NCBI GenBank assembly: GCA_022777455.1
Contig: JALFGI010000011.1
Span: forward strand, 1 to 9,211
DNA length: 9,211 nucleotides
Source: Clostridiales bacterium
GTDB lineage: Bacteria; Bacillota_A; Clostridia; Oscillospirales; Oscillospiraceae
Direction: 5' to 3'
The notes beneath the pieces are model-generated. The model was not told where the DNA came from and did not search any database. It was given only the letters and a program-made list of their open reading frames with translations. Both the position numbers and the translations under genes were made by a program. This document shows positions 1 through 6,286 of the stretch, piece after piece. The number at the start of each line of letters is the position of its first letter. Positions within the stretch are counted from its first letter, which is position 1.

Positions 1-45
1 GGGAGCCAAGGGGCGCGTCGGTTTCGGTACGCCAAACAACAATTT
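1..45. repeat. Right end of a palindromic repeat element (partial, element 1)
   Basis: The window opens inside a repeat. Bases 1-13 (GGGAGCCAAGGGG) and 26-36 (CGGTACGCCAA) match the right arm of element 2 (5290-5331) in order and spacing. The stretch ends in the 16-base terminal motif CGCCAAACAACAATTT at 30-45. It differs from the element 2 end (CGCCAAATTACAATTT) at two bases and shares the core CCAAACAACAA with the right end of element 3. The rest of the element lies left of the window. It sits just downstream of yitT. Non-autonomous mobile repeat is the likely nature, by inference. Confidence 0.7.
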
Positions 46-116
46 AGCCTGCAAAAGCGTTACCGGGCGGTACCCAGGAGTCCCGGATATCACACCACCC
101 CGGTGCGCATTGGGAT

Positions 117-133
117 GAAGCGCCCTGCGCTTC
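117..133. other. Short GC-rich hairpin in the yitT downstream spacer
   Basis: GAAGCGC (117-123) pairs with GCGCTTC (127-133) around a CCT loop. There is no T-run on either side, so a terminator role is doubtful. The following bases (AAATTACAGTTT, 134-145) resemble the repeat-element ends and could be a decayed end. No gene is visible in the rest of 46-180. Confidence 0.3.
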
Positions 134-187
134 AAATTACAGTTTTCTGTTTTAATCCCATAATCCCAATCTCCGTATGAACGGAAA

Positions 188-209
188 CGCTGCCGAAAAA
201 ACGGCAGCG
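188..209. terminator. Rho-independent terminator after yitT
   Basis: CGCTGCCG (188-195) pairs perfectly with CGGCAGCG (202-209) around a six-base loop of A on the plus strand. It begins 4 bases past the yitT stop codon. On the minus strand it is followed by only TTTCCGTT. On the plus strand the trailing CTTTTTATTT is a better U-tract. It may therefore end transcription from both sides. Confidence 0.7.
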
Positions 210-213
210 CTTT

Positions 214-1203
214 TTATTTCTGTTTCACACTGGAGCCCATCACGTCGGAGATTTCGGTGATGGTGATAAAGGCGTTCGTATCCATGGCGGTGACCATTTT
301 TTTGACCCTGGGGATCTGGAACCGGTTCACCACGAAGTAGATTACGCATTTCTCTGTTCCGGAAAAATACCCCCGGGCATTGATCTGGGTGATGCCCCGG
401 CCGAATTCATTGGAGAGTGCCTGGCAGATTTCCTGCTCCCGCTCCGTCACAATCATCACGGCCTTGGCTTTGTCCAGACCTTCCACAATGAAGTCGATGG
501 TCTTGTTGCCCACAAAATAAGTAATGATGGAGTAAAGCGGCAGAATCCAGCTGCCCCAGATGATGCCGATGAGGATGTAGAGAATCACGTTGTAGATCAT
601 CACGAAGGTGCCCACGGTAAGCCCCAGGCCCTTGGCAAAGGTAACGCCCAGCACCTCCATGCCGTCGATGGCTCCGCCGAAGCGGATGGTCAGGCCGCTG
701 CCCGCACCGGAGACCAGTCCGCCGAAAATGGCGCACAGCAGCAAATCCTGCCCGGCAAAGGGGGAGGCGGCGGATACATCCACGGGCAGCACGTTGGTGA
801 TCAGGAAGGATGCCCCGGAGTACACCAGCACCGCCCAGATGGAATACAGGGTGAAGCACCAGCCCTGCTTTTTCAGACCGAAGAGAAACAGGGGGATGTT
901 CAGCACCACCAGAAACAATGACAGGGTATATTCCGGCGGGGTCGCCTGCCAGAGCAGCATGGAGGTGCCGGAGATGCCGCTGTCATACAGGTTCACCGGG
1001 GCAAGGAACATGGTCACGCCCACGGCGTTGATGCAGCCGGCGGCGATGAGCAGCAGGAAATTCTGCCAGCGCAGCTGCTTCAGCTCCCCCAGCCCCATCC
1101 GGCGGAAAAGGGACACAAACCCCCTTTTGATTTTACCGAAGAGGGGCCGAATGGAGGGCAATCTTCTCTTTTTGGCTTTTTTGCCGGAATGCTTTACGCC
1201 CAT
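214..1203 (-). CDS. YitT family membrane protein (DUF2179)
   Basis: 329 residues. A basic N-terminal tail (about residues 1-45, rich in K and R) is followed by hydrophobic segments at roughly 48-70, 93-110, 118-138, 152-172 and 195-232. A soluble C-terminal domain (about 245-325) has the DUF2179 pattern, with GRGITQINARGYFSG near 268-282 and ITITE near 313-317. The family (YitT_membrane plus DUF2179) is widespread in Firmicutes; its molecular function is not established. The tail is longer than in typical 280-290 residue members. The ATG at 1203 lies inside the 3' end of gpsA (10-base overlap) and is preceded by GGAGG at 7-base spacing, so expression is probably coupled to gpsA. It is the last gene of the der-plsY-gpsA-yitT unit. 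Family is secure, role unknown. Confidence 0.9.
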   Translation of the reverse strand: MGVKHSGKKAKKRRLPSIRPLFGKIKRGFVSLFRRMGLGELKQLRWQNFLLLIAAGCINAVGVTMFLAPVNLYDSGISGTSMLLWQATPPEYTLSLFLVVLNIPLFLFGLKKQGWCFTLYSIWAVLVYSGASFLITNVLPVDVSAASPFAGQDLLLCAIFGGLVSGAGSGLTIRFGGAIDGMEVLGVTFAKGLGLTVGTFVMIYNVILYILIGIIWGSWILPLYSIITYFVGNKTIDFIVEGLDKAKAVMIVTEREQEICQALSNEFGRGITQINARGYFSGTEKCVIYFVVNRFQIPRVKKMVTAMDTNAFITITEISDVMGSSVKQK

Positions 1204-2195
1204 CCTGCATCCTCCGATTCCGCCTTCCGCCGGCGCAGCAGCAGCTGGGTCACAGCCTGACGGGGGTCCGCGCCTTCGTAGAGAACCTGGTAGGCGGCGC
1301 GGATGATGGGCATTTCAACCTGCTGCTTCCGGCACAGCTCCCAGGCGGATTTGGCGGCATAATAGCCTTCCACCACGGCCCCCACCTGCTCCATGGCCTG
1401 CTGAGGGGTGCAGCCCTGACCGATGAGGTTGCCGGCCCGGTTGTTCCGGGAGTGCTGGGAGGTGCAGGTGACGATTAAATCACCGATGCCGGAGAGCCCC
1501 GCCAGGGTGCTCTGCTGGGCCCCCAGGGAAACCCCCAGCCGGGCGATTTCGGTGAGGCCCCGGGTCATGAGCATGGCCTTGGTGTTGTCCCCGAAGCCCA
1601 GACCCGTCACCACACCGGTGCACAGGGCAATCACGTTTTTCAGGGCGCCGCCCAGCTCCGCGCCCACCACATCCGGGCTGGTGTAGACCCGGAAGGTATC
1701 GGACATGAAGGCATCCTGGACCAGCTCGGCGCTTTCCCTGTCCTCACAGGCGGCCAGGCAACCGGTGGGGATGCCCACAGCCACTTCCTCTGCATGGCAG
1801 GGGCCGGTGAGGGCCACCACGGTTTCGTGACCGGTGACCTGGGATACCACCTGGCTCATGCGAAGCAATGTGCCGTCTTCAATGCCTTTGGTCACGGATA
1901 CCAGCAGGGTATCCGGCTTCAGGTAGGGGGCAACGGCGGCCAGCACCTGGCGGATGGGGAAGGAGGGGCTGGCGATGACCACCATCCGGCAGTCCGCCAC
2001 GCAGGCGGGGTCGGCGGTGACGGTGAGGTTTTCCGGCAGAACCCCATTGGGGAGCCGGGGATTGATGCGGGTGCTTTGAATCTGAGCAGCCCGGGCGGCG
2101 CTTCTGCACCAGAGGGTGGTGTCGTGGCCGTTTTTGCAAAGAAGGATGGAAAGGGCGGTACCCCAGGCGCCGGCCCCGACAACTGCTGCTTTCAT
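1194..2195 (-). CDS. gpsA: Glycerol-3-phosphate dehydrogenase [NAD(P)+]
   Basis: Reduces dihydroxyacetone phosphate to sn-glycerol-3-phosphate, the backbone for phospholipids; cytosolic. 333 residues, normal length. The Rossmann loop GAGAWG is at residues 7-12, followed by TKGIE (102-106), GPCHAEEVA (131-139), the catalytic lysine in GGALKNV (K186), GIGDL (236-240) and the substrate-binding SRNNRAGNL (249-257). In GPCHAEE the usual serine of GPSHAEE is cysteine. An in-frame ORF extends upstream to 2453, but that part lies inside plsY and lacks family sequence. The ATG at 2195 puts the glycine-rich loop at the N-terminus and follows an AAAGGAA ribosome site. The start overlaps the plsY stop (ATGA), which indicates translational coupling with plsY, the enzyme that consumes its product. 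Confidence 0.97.
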   Translation of the reverse strand: MKAAVVGAGAWGTALSILLCKNGHDTTLWCRSAARAAQIQSTRINPRLPNGVLPENLTVTADPACVADCRMVVIASPSFPIRQVLAAVAPYLKPDTLLVSVTKGIEDGTLLRMSQVVSQVTGHETVVALTGPCHAEEVAVGIPTGCLAACEDRESAELVQDAFMSDTFRVYTSPDVVGAELGGALKNVIALCTGVVTGLGFGDNTKAMLMTRGLTEIARLGVSLGAQQSTLAGLSGIGDLIVTCTSQHSRNNRAGNLIGQGCTPQQAMEQVGAVVEGYYAAKSAWELCRKQQVEMPIIRAAYQVLYEGADPRQAVTQLLLRRRKAESEDAGWA

Positions 2196-2821
2196 TGCTT
2201 TGTTCCTTTCCCGAAGAGGTTGGTCTTGCGCTCTTCCCCCTTCACCAGGCGGACAATGTTGCTCCGGTGCATCCACACAATCAGGGCACTGAGGAAGAAG
2301 CCCACCAGGATGGGGAAGAGATTTTCGCCCCGGTGGACCCAGGCATAAAGGAAGCCGAAGGAGCCGGAGGACAGCACGCTGCCCAGGGACACGTAATGCG
2401 TCAGGAAATAGGCCACCAGGAAAATACCGAATACAAACAGGCCGATGCGCCAATCCAGCATCAGCGCCACGGTGACGCCGCTGAGGATGCCCTTGCCCCC
2501 CTTGAAGCCCAGCAGGGCAGGGAAGTCATGGCCCACAATGACGAACAGGCCGCCCAGGGCGACGCCGTCGATGTAGTGGCCGAAGCGCCCCAGCAGCAGC
2601 CCGCCCACCAGGCAGGCAGCCGCGGCCTTGCCCACATCAATGAGAATCACAAACACGGAGGTGGACGCACCGTAGTTCCGGGTGAAGTTGGTCAGACCGG
2701 CGTTGCCGCTGCCTTTGGAGCGCACGTCCTCGTGGGCCACCAGATGGCTGATGATCACGGCGCCGTTCAGATTGCCCAGCAGGTAGGCAATGACGGCAGT
2801 GAGAATCACAGACAGAACCAT
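2192..2821 (-). CDS. plsY: Glycerol-3-phosphate acyltransferase PlsY
   Basis: Integral membrane enzyme that transfers an acyl group from acyl-phosphate to the sn-1 position of glycerol-3-phosphate, giving lysophosphatidate. 209 residues, typical. All three family motifs are present: SKGSGNAGLTN (about 35-45), GHDFPALLGFKGGKG (about 97-111) and HRSNIVRLVKGEERK (about 185-199). Several hydrophobic segments separate them. The acyl-phosphate donor needs PlsX, which is not in this window. The start ATG shares its A with the TAA of der (TAATG), and the stop overlaps the gpsA start by 4 bases. The gene is thus locked between the two. GpsA supplies its substrate. Confidence 0.97.
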   Translation of the reverse strand: MVLSVILTAVIAYLLGNLNGAVIISHLVAHEDVRSKGSGNAGLTNFTRNYGASTSVFVILIDVGKAAAACLVGGLLLGRFGHYIDGVALGGLFVIVGHDFPALLGFKGGKGILSGVTVALMLDWRIGLFVFGIFLVAYFLTHYVSLGSVLSSGSFGFLYAWVHRGENLFPILVGFFLSALIVWMHRSNIVRLVKGEERKTNLFGKGTKQ

Positions 2822-4155
2822 TACGTTTCCTCCTTGTCGCCCTTCTGGCGGATGGTGATGCGGACGGGGGTGCCCTTCAGGCCAAAGACCTCCCGGATCT
2901 GATTTTCCAGATACCTCTGATAGGAGAAGTGGAAAAGCCGGGCGTCATTGCAGAAGATGACGAAATGAGGCGGCTTGGTGCTGGCCTGGGTCATATAATA
3001 GATCTTCAGCCGACGGCCCTTGTCCGTGGGGGGCTGCACCCGGGCGGTGGCATCGGCCAGGACGCTGTTCAGCGCGCCGGTGGTGATGCGGCTGGTGTTC
3101 TGGGCGTAGACCTCCTGGATCACCTGGAACAGCTTGTCCACCCGCTGGCCCGTCAGGGCGGAGAGGAACACCACGGGGGCGTAGAGCATATAGCTCAGGC
3201 CCTGGCGTACGTCGTTCTCCATATCCCGCATGGTGTTGGTTTCCTTGTCGGCCACGGCGTCCCATTTGTTCACCACGATGATGGCGGCCTTGCCGGCCTC
3301 GTGGACCAACCCAGCGATTTTGGTATCCTGTTCGGTGACGCCGTCGTTGGCATCCACCAGAATCAGGCACACGTCGGAGCGGTCAATGGCGTTGATGGAG
3401 CGCATGTTGGAGTACTTTTCAATCACATCGTCCACCTTGCTCTTCCGGCGCATACCGGCGGTGTCGATGAAGCAGTATTTTCCGGTTTCGTTCTCGTAGT
3501 AGGAGTCGATGGCGTCCCGGCTGGTGCCTGCCACGTTGGAGACGATCACCCGCTCCTCTCCCAGAATCCGGTTCAGGAGGCTGGACTTGCCCACGTTGGG
3601 CTTGCCCACGATGGCCACCTTGATGATGCCGTCGTCCTCCTCCTCGGCGTCATTGTCGGGGATGTTGGCCAGCACCCAGTCCAGCAGGTCGCCGGTGCCG
3701 TGACCGTGGACGGCGGAGGTTTCAAACAGGTCCCCGATGCCCAGACTGTAGAATTCGTACACATCCGGGTTGGTGGGGCCCACGCTGTCGCACTTGTTCA
3801 CCGCCAGGGCCACGGGCTTGCCGGACTTGCGCAGCATCACCGCTACGTCCTCGTCCGCCGCCGTGACACCGGAGCGAACATCCGTGACCATGATGATGGC
3901 GTCTGCCAGCTCGATGCCGATCTCCGCCTGACGGCGCATGAATTTCAGCATATCGCTGTCGGTGCCCGGCTCGATGCCGCCGGTATCCACCAGGGAGAAG
4001 GTGCGGCCGCACCATTCGCAGTCGCCGTAGATCCGGTCCCGGGTGACACCGGGGGTGTCCTCCACGATGGAGGTGCGCTGACCGGTGAGCTTATTGAATA
4101 ACATGGATTTGCCCACATTGGGGCGGCCAATAATGGCCACCAGGGGTTTTGCCAT
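2821..4155 (-). CDS. der: Ribosome assembly GTPase Der (EngA)
   Basis: Essential GTPase for 50S ribosomal subunit maturation. 444 residues with two tandem G domains and a C-terminal KH-like domain. G domain 1 has GRPNVGKS (10-17), DTGG (57-60) and NKCD (120-123). G domain 2 has GKPNVGKS (184-191), DTAG (231-234) and NKWD (296-299). The KH-like part covers about 350-440. An acidic linker (DNDAEEEDDG, 167-176) joins the G domains. The frame is open to alternative starts GTG 4164 and ATG 4161. ATG 4155 is preferred because it gives the family N-terminus MAKPLVAIIG and an AAAGGA site 10 bases away, whereas 4161 leaves only 4. It is the first gene of an overlapping unit with plsY, gpsA and yitT. 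Pairing of der with gpsA is common in Firmicutes. Confidence 0.97.
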   Translation of the reverse strand: MAKPLVAIIGRPNVGKSMLFNKLTGQRTSIVEDTPGVTRDRIYGDCEWCGRTFSLVDTGGIEPGTDSDMLKFMRRQAEIGIELADAIIMVTDVRSGVTAADEDVAVMLRKSGKPVALAVNKCDSVGPTNPDVYEFYSLGIGDLFETSAVHGHGTGDLLDWVLANIPDNDAEEEDDGIIKVAIVGKPNVGKSSLLNRILGEERVIVSNVAGTSRDAIDSYYENETGKYCFIDTAGMRRKSKVDDVIEKYSNMRSINAIDRSDVCLILVDANDGVTEQDTKIAGLVHEAGKAAIIVVNKWDAVADKETNTMRDMENDVRQGLSYMLYAPVVFLSALTGQRVDKLFQVIQEVYAQNTSRITTGALNSVLADATARVQPPTDKGRRLKIYYMTQASTKPPHFVIFCNDARLFHFSYQRYLENQIREVFGLKGTPVRITIRQKGDKEET

Positions 4156-4186
4156 GAACATCACGTCCTTTCACTGTATCCAATTC

Positions 4187-4215
4187 ATTATGCCATATTT
4201 ATCTGATAAAAGCAA
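4187..4215 (-). promoter_or_regulatory. SigA-type promoter of der-plsY-gpsA-yitT
   Basis: On the minus strand TTGCTT (4210-4215) and CATAAT (4187-4192) are separated by 17 bases. TGG directly before the -10 makes an extended -10. Transcription would start near 4180, leaving a leader of about 25 bases that carries the AAAGGA site. It lies just beyond the rpmF terminator, so der has its own start. Confidence 0.65.
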
Positions 4216-4240
4216 CAAAAAACTGTCTGAAAACGGAAAA

Positions 4241-4265
4241 AGAGGAAGGCCAGAAGCCTTCCTCT
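4241..4265 (-). terminator. Rho-independent terminator of yceD-rpmF
   Basis: A perfect 10-base stem, AGAGGAAGGC (4241-4250) with GCCTTCCTCT (4256-4265), has a 5-base loop. On the minus strand it is followed by TTTTTCCGTTTTC. It lies 17 bases after the rpmF stop codon and before the der promoter, so it separates two transcription units. Confidence 0.9.
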
Positions 4266-4282
4266 GCTTTTCCGCTTATGCC

Positions 4283-4468
4283 TTACTCAGCCTCAACAGC
4301 CACAACCTGACGGCCGTTGTAGGTGCCGCAAGCCTTGCAGGCTCTGTGGGGCATGACGGGTTCACCGCACTTGGGGCAAACCGCAACGCTGGGAGCGGAG
4401 AGCTTCCAGTTGGAGCCACGGCGCTTATCGCGGCGGGCCTTGGACACTTTACACTTAGGGACAGCCAT
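4283..4468 (-). CDS. rpmF: 50S ribosomal protein L32
   Basis: 61 residues. The basic N-terminus MAVPKCKVSKARRDKRR and the C-terminal zinc ribbon (C31, C34, C44, C47 in CPKC and CKAC) are diagnostic of L32. This is the zinc-binding (C+) form, which in bacteria that also carry a cysteine-free copy is exchanged under zinc shortage; no second copy is seen here. A strong GGAGGTG ribosome site precedes the ATG. It follows yceD by 48 bases and ends in a terminator. In many Firmicutes plsX follows rpmF. Here it does not; a separate der-plsY unit follows instead. Confidence 0.98.
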   Translation of the reverse strand: MAVPKCKVSKARRDKRRGSNWKLSAPSVAVCPKCGEPVMPHRACKACGTYNGRQVVAVEAE

Positions 4469-4516
4469 GGTGACACCTCCTTGGTAAAACTGCTTTTAAC
4501 AGCATCGTTTATTGGT

Positions 4517-5017
4517 TTACTTCTCCAGAAGCTGCCGTAAAGCAGCAAATCGGGGATCGAGTTCCTTCTGGCAGCCGCAGGGACCGTCGTTCAGGTTCTT
4601 GCCACACCGGTGGCACAGGCCCTTGCAGTCGTCCTTGCACAGCAGCTTGGAATCCAAATTCAGCACAAACACGGTGCGCACAATGTCGTCCAGGTCGGCG
4701 CTGTCCCCTTCAAGAGGGAATACCCACTCGTCTTCGTTTTCCTCGTTGCTCAGTTCGGTTACCAGAACCACATCGATGGGAAAATCGATAAAGCGGTCAA
4801 ACTCTGCGGCGCAGCGGTCGCAGATGCCGTGGATGGTGGTGGTAACATTGCCTTTCATCAACAGGACGCCGGCGGTATTGCGCACCACGCCCTGAGCCAC
4901 AACCGGCTCAGACACCGGGCACGAAACGCCGTAACGAAGGTCGCTGAGATCTACGCTGACGGAAAAAGGAACGCTTGCGCCGGGACTGTCAATGATCTTG
5001 GAAAGCCCTAGCAGCAT
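4517..5017 (-). CDS. YceD family protein (DUF177)
   Basis: 166 residues. The family usually sits directly before rpmF, as here, and is linked to 23S rRNA accumulation in plants and E. coli relatives. The exact biochemical role in Firmicutes is unknown. The sequence carries CDRC (66-69) and the C-terminal signature CKDDCKGLCHRCGKNLN (127-143), with further cysteines at 147 and 149. These look like a metal-binding cluster. An in-frame ATG at 5077 exists, but it falls inside the promoter. The ATG at 5017 is preceded by GAGGAGGGG and matches the family start. A perfect-consensus promoter lies about 32 bases upstream, so this unit is probably highly and constitutively expressed. Confidence 0.93.
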   Translation of the reverse strand: MLLGLSKIIDSPGASVPFSVSVDLSDLRYGVSCPVSEPVVAQGVVRNTAGVLLMKGNVTTTIHGICDRCAAEFDRFIDFPIDVVLVTELSNEENEDEWVFPLEGDSADLDDIVRTVFVLNLDSKLLCKDDCKGLCHRCGKNLNDGPCGCQKELDPRFAALRQLLEK

Positions 5018-5048
5018 ACTTTTCCCCTCCTCGCAGTCATGCCTTGAT

Positions 5049-5077
5049 ATTATATAGGCAAAATGGGGATTTGTCAA
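5049..5077 (-). promoter_or_regulatory. Perfect-consensus SigA promoter of yceD-rpmF
   Basis: On the minus strand TTGACA (5072-5077) and TATAAT (5049-5054) have the ideal 17-base spacer. The upstream stretch 5078-5098 is A/T-rich and could serve as an UP element. The start would be near 5042, giving a leader of about 25 bases that contains the GAGGAGGGG ribosome site. The match suits a ribosomal protein unit. Confidence 0.93.
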
Positions 5078-5116
5078 ACATTATTTTTATTTTTTAATGG
5101 AATGGGGCAAATCGGG

Positions 5117-5331
5117 AAATTGTAATTTGGCGGGCAGATACGGCAGCACCCCTTGGCTCTCCCTTTGGGAGAGCTGTCAGCCGAACAGGCTGACTGAGAG
5201 GGTACCGCAGGAAGATAATAGCACCCGAAATCAAACCATACTGGCCCTCTCAGGGGCGCCCCTTACGGGGCAGCCAGCTCCCCCAGAGGGGGAGCCAAGG
5301 GGGCGGGGTCCGGTACGCCAAATTACAATTT
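5117..5331. repeat. Palindromic repeat element 2 (MITE-like, 215 bp)
   Basis: The ends form a perfect 16-base terminal inverted repeat, AAATTGTAATTTGGCG (5117-5132) against 5316-5331. Inside it is a second inverted pair: CCCCTTGGCTC plus a hairpin (5149-5176) against the mirrored GCTCCCCC/GGGGGAGC hairpin and CCAAGGGG (5275-5302). A third pair is CTGAGAGGG (5194-5202) with CCCTCTCAG (5235-5243). Smaller hairpins GTCAGCC/GGCTGAC (5176-5194) and GCCCC/GGGGC lie in the arms. The whole can fold into one long branched stem with a single-stranded centre near 5203-5234. There is no coding capacity and no clear target duplication. Similar hairpin repeats are common between genes in gut Clostridia; that last point is from memory. 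Confidence 0.85.
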
Positions 5332-5364
5332 GCACACTTGCGGAGCAAAAACGAGAAGCGCATT

Positions 5365-6114
5365 TTATTTTTCGCCGTTTTCCTCCAGCTTTTCCCGCAG
5401 GTCGGCGGCAAGGCGGGCAATGAGGGTGCCGTTGCTGGGGCGGGGAATGGTGCCGTCGGGGCCGGCAGGGAAAAGGGCAGCCCAGCTTTGGGTATTTTGC
5501 TGGCTCCAGGCGGCATTGATGGCGGTGCGGATGGAGCGCTCCACCTGCAGGGCGGTTCCGCCGAACATGGCGCCCACGGAAGGGTACAGCTCCTTGGTGA
5601 TGGAAATATTCGGCTGCCGGCACATCATCAGCACGGCTTCCTTTAGATACTCGGAGCCGTTGTGACGGGGAGAGAACTTCAGCGCCTCGATTTGTTCCGT
5701 CACATAGGCCTGGGGATTGATGGGCTTGACTGGCCTGTCGTTCAGCCGTTTGGTCAGATCCCGTACCCGCTGGGATACGGCAGCAGGGGTGCAGGGTTTG
5801 CGGATGATATAGCCGATGCCCAGCTCCTGGGCGCTTTCCAGCACATAGTCATTGAAGAACCGGGTGACGGCCAGAACCATTGGGCGCAGTCCGGCCCTGC
5901 GGATTTCGTGGAGCAGTGTGACACCGTCCAGCTCGGTGAGCATCAGATCCAGGATGATCACATCCGGATTGATCTGCGGAGCAGTTTCCAGTGCCTGTCT
6001 TCCGTTGCTGCAATGGTGCACTTCGTAGGTATCGCACAGTACCTGGTCCAAAGCCTGCCGGAATTCTTCACTGTTGTCTACAATCATCAAGGTTAAGCCG
6101 CCCAAATTCTTCAC
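5365..6114 (-). CDS. Spo0A-like response regulator
   Basis: 249 residues from GTG 6114 (Spo0A of B. subtilis has 267). An N-terminal receiver (about 7-120) has phosphoacceptor D56 in ILDLMLTELDG, T84 and K106. The C-terminal part (about 150-245) carries the Spo0A-type DNA-binding domain with LKEAVLMM, KELYPSVGAMF, VERSIRTAINAAW and RPSNGTLIA. The usual acidic pair of the receiver pocket is D13-N14 rather than D-D, and the conserved proline after the phosphoacceptor is threonine, so phosphorylation may be altered. GTG 6114 abuts the AAAGG site. TTG at 6105 would have AAAGGTG at 8-base spacing and would place D-N at residues 10-11 as in B. subtilis. It is preceded by 0A boxes, which suggests self-regulation. 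In most spore-formers spo0A follows spoIVB; here htrA precedes it. It may be a paralogue rather than the main Spo0A. Confidence 0.88.
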   Translation of the reverse strand: MKNLGGLTLMIVDNSEEFRQALDQVLCDTYEVHHCSNGRQALETAPQINPDVIILDLMLTELDGVTLLHEIRRAGLRPMVLAVTRFFNDYVLESAQELGIGYIIRKPCTPAAVSQRVRDLTKRLNDRPVKPINPQAYVTEQIEALKFSPRHNGSEYLKEAVLMMCRQPNISITKELYPSVGAMFGGTALQVERSIRTAINAAWSQQNTQSWAALFPAGPDGTIPRPSNGTLIARLAADLREKLEENGEK

Positions 6115-6170
6115 ACCTTTGTCAGAGGAAAATAGATTTGTCTTTCAAAAGTTTGGAAAATGACATGTGC

Positions 6171-6180
6171 AGGATATCCT
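6171..6180. promoter_or_regulatory. 10-base palindrome at the predicted start site
   Basis: AGGATATCCT is a perfect palindrome. It falls at about +1 to +10 relative to the -10 hexamer of the Spo0A-like gene. Such a position suits a repressor operator, but the motif is short and no matching regulator is known to me. Confidence 0.3.
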
Positions 6181-6187
6181 ACAGGTT

Positions 6188-6216
6188 AGAATAACACATC
6201 TTCTTTCGCTTTTCAA
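6188..6216 (-). promoter_or_regulatory. SigA-type promoter of the Spo0A-like gene
   Basis: On the minus strand TTGAAA (6211-6216) and TATTCT (6188-6193) have a 17-base spacer. The start would be near 6181, giving a leader of about 67 bases. Two 0A boxes lie immediately upstream of the -35. Confidence 0.7.
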
Positions 6217-6225
6217 TCGGCCCAT

Positions 6226-6242
6226 CTCGACACTTTTCGACA
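6226..6242 (-). promoter_or_regulatory. Two tandem 0A boxes
   Basis: On the minus strand TGTCGAA (6236-6242) and TGTCGAG (6226-6232) repeat with a 10-base period, one helical turn. The first is identical to the core 0A box bound by Spo0A and the second differs at one base. The downstream box ends 9 bases before the -35 hexamer, a position used for activation by Spo0A. The upstream edge touches the htrA terminator U-tract. Confidence 0.7.
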
Positions 6243-6248
6243 AAAAAT

Positions 6249-6272
6249 CCCCTGCGTGTTTGCACGCAGGGG
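6249..6272 (-). terminator. Rho-independent terminator of htrA
   Basis: A perfect 10-base stem, CCCCTGCGTG (6249-6258) with CACGCAGGGG (6263-6272), has a 4-base loop and is followed on the minus strand by ATTTTTTG. It is 14 bases past the htrA stop codon. It separates htrA from the Spo0A-like gene. Confidence 0.93.
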
Positions 6273-6286
6273 AAATTCAGGGAAAA

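Noticed and set aside
2196..2453. N-terminal extension of gpsA
   Set aside because: It lies within plsY in another frame, is proline-rich and non-conserved, and the ATG at 2195 has its own ribosome site and the Rossmann start.
2195..2902. Plus-strand open frame opposite plsY
   Set aside because: Antisense shadow rich in Q, A, H and E. PlsY has all three family motifs on the other strand.
2929..4101. Plus-strand open frame of 390 codons opposite der
   Set aside because: Low-complexity shadow (G, H, V, D rich) of a highly conserved GTPase in GC-rich sequence.
5149..5302. CRISPR-like or attachment-site repeat
   Set aside because: The repeats are inverted, not regularly spaced direct repeats, and no cas gene or integrase is present.
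5097..5665. Several short frames across repeat element 2
   Set aside because: They are built from palindromic GC-rich sequence and share no family features or ribosome sites.
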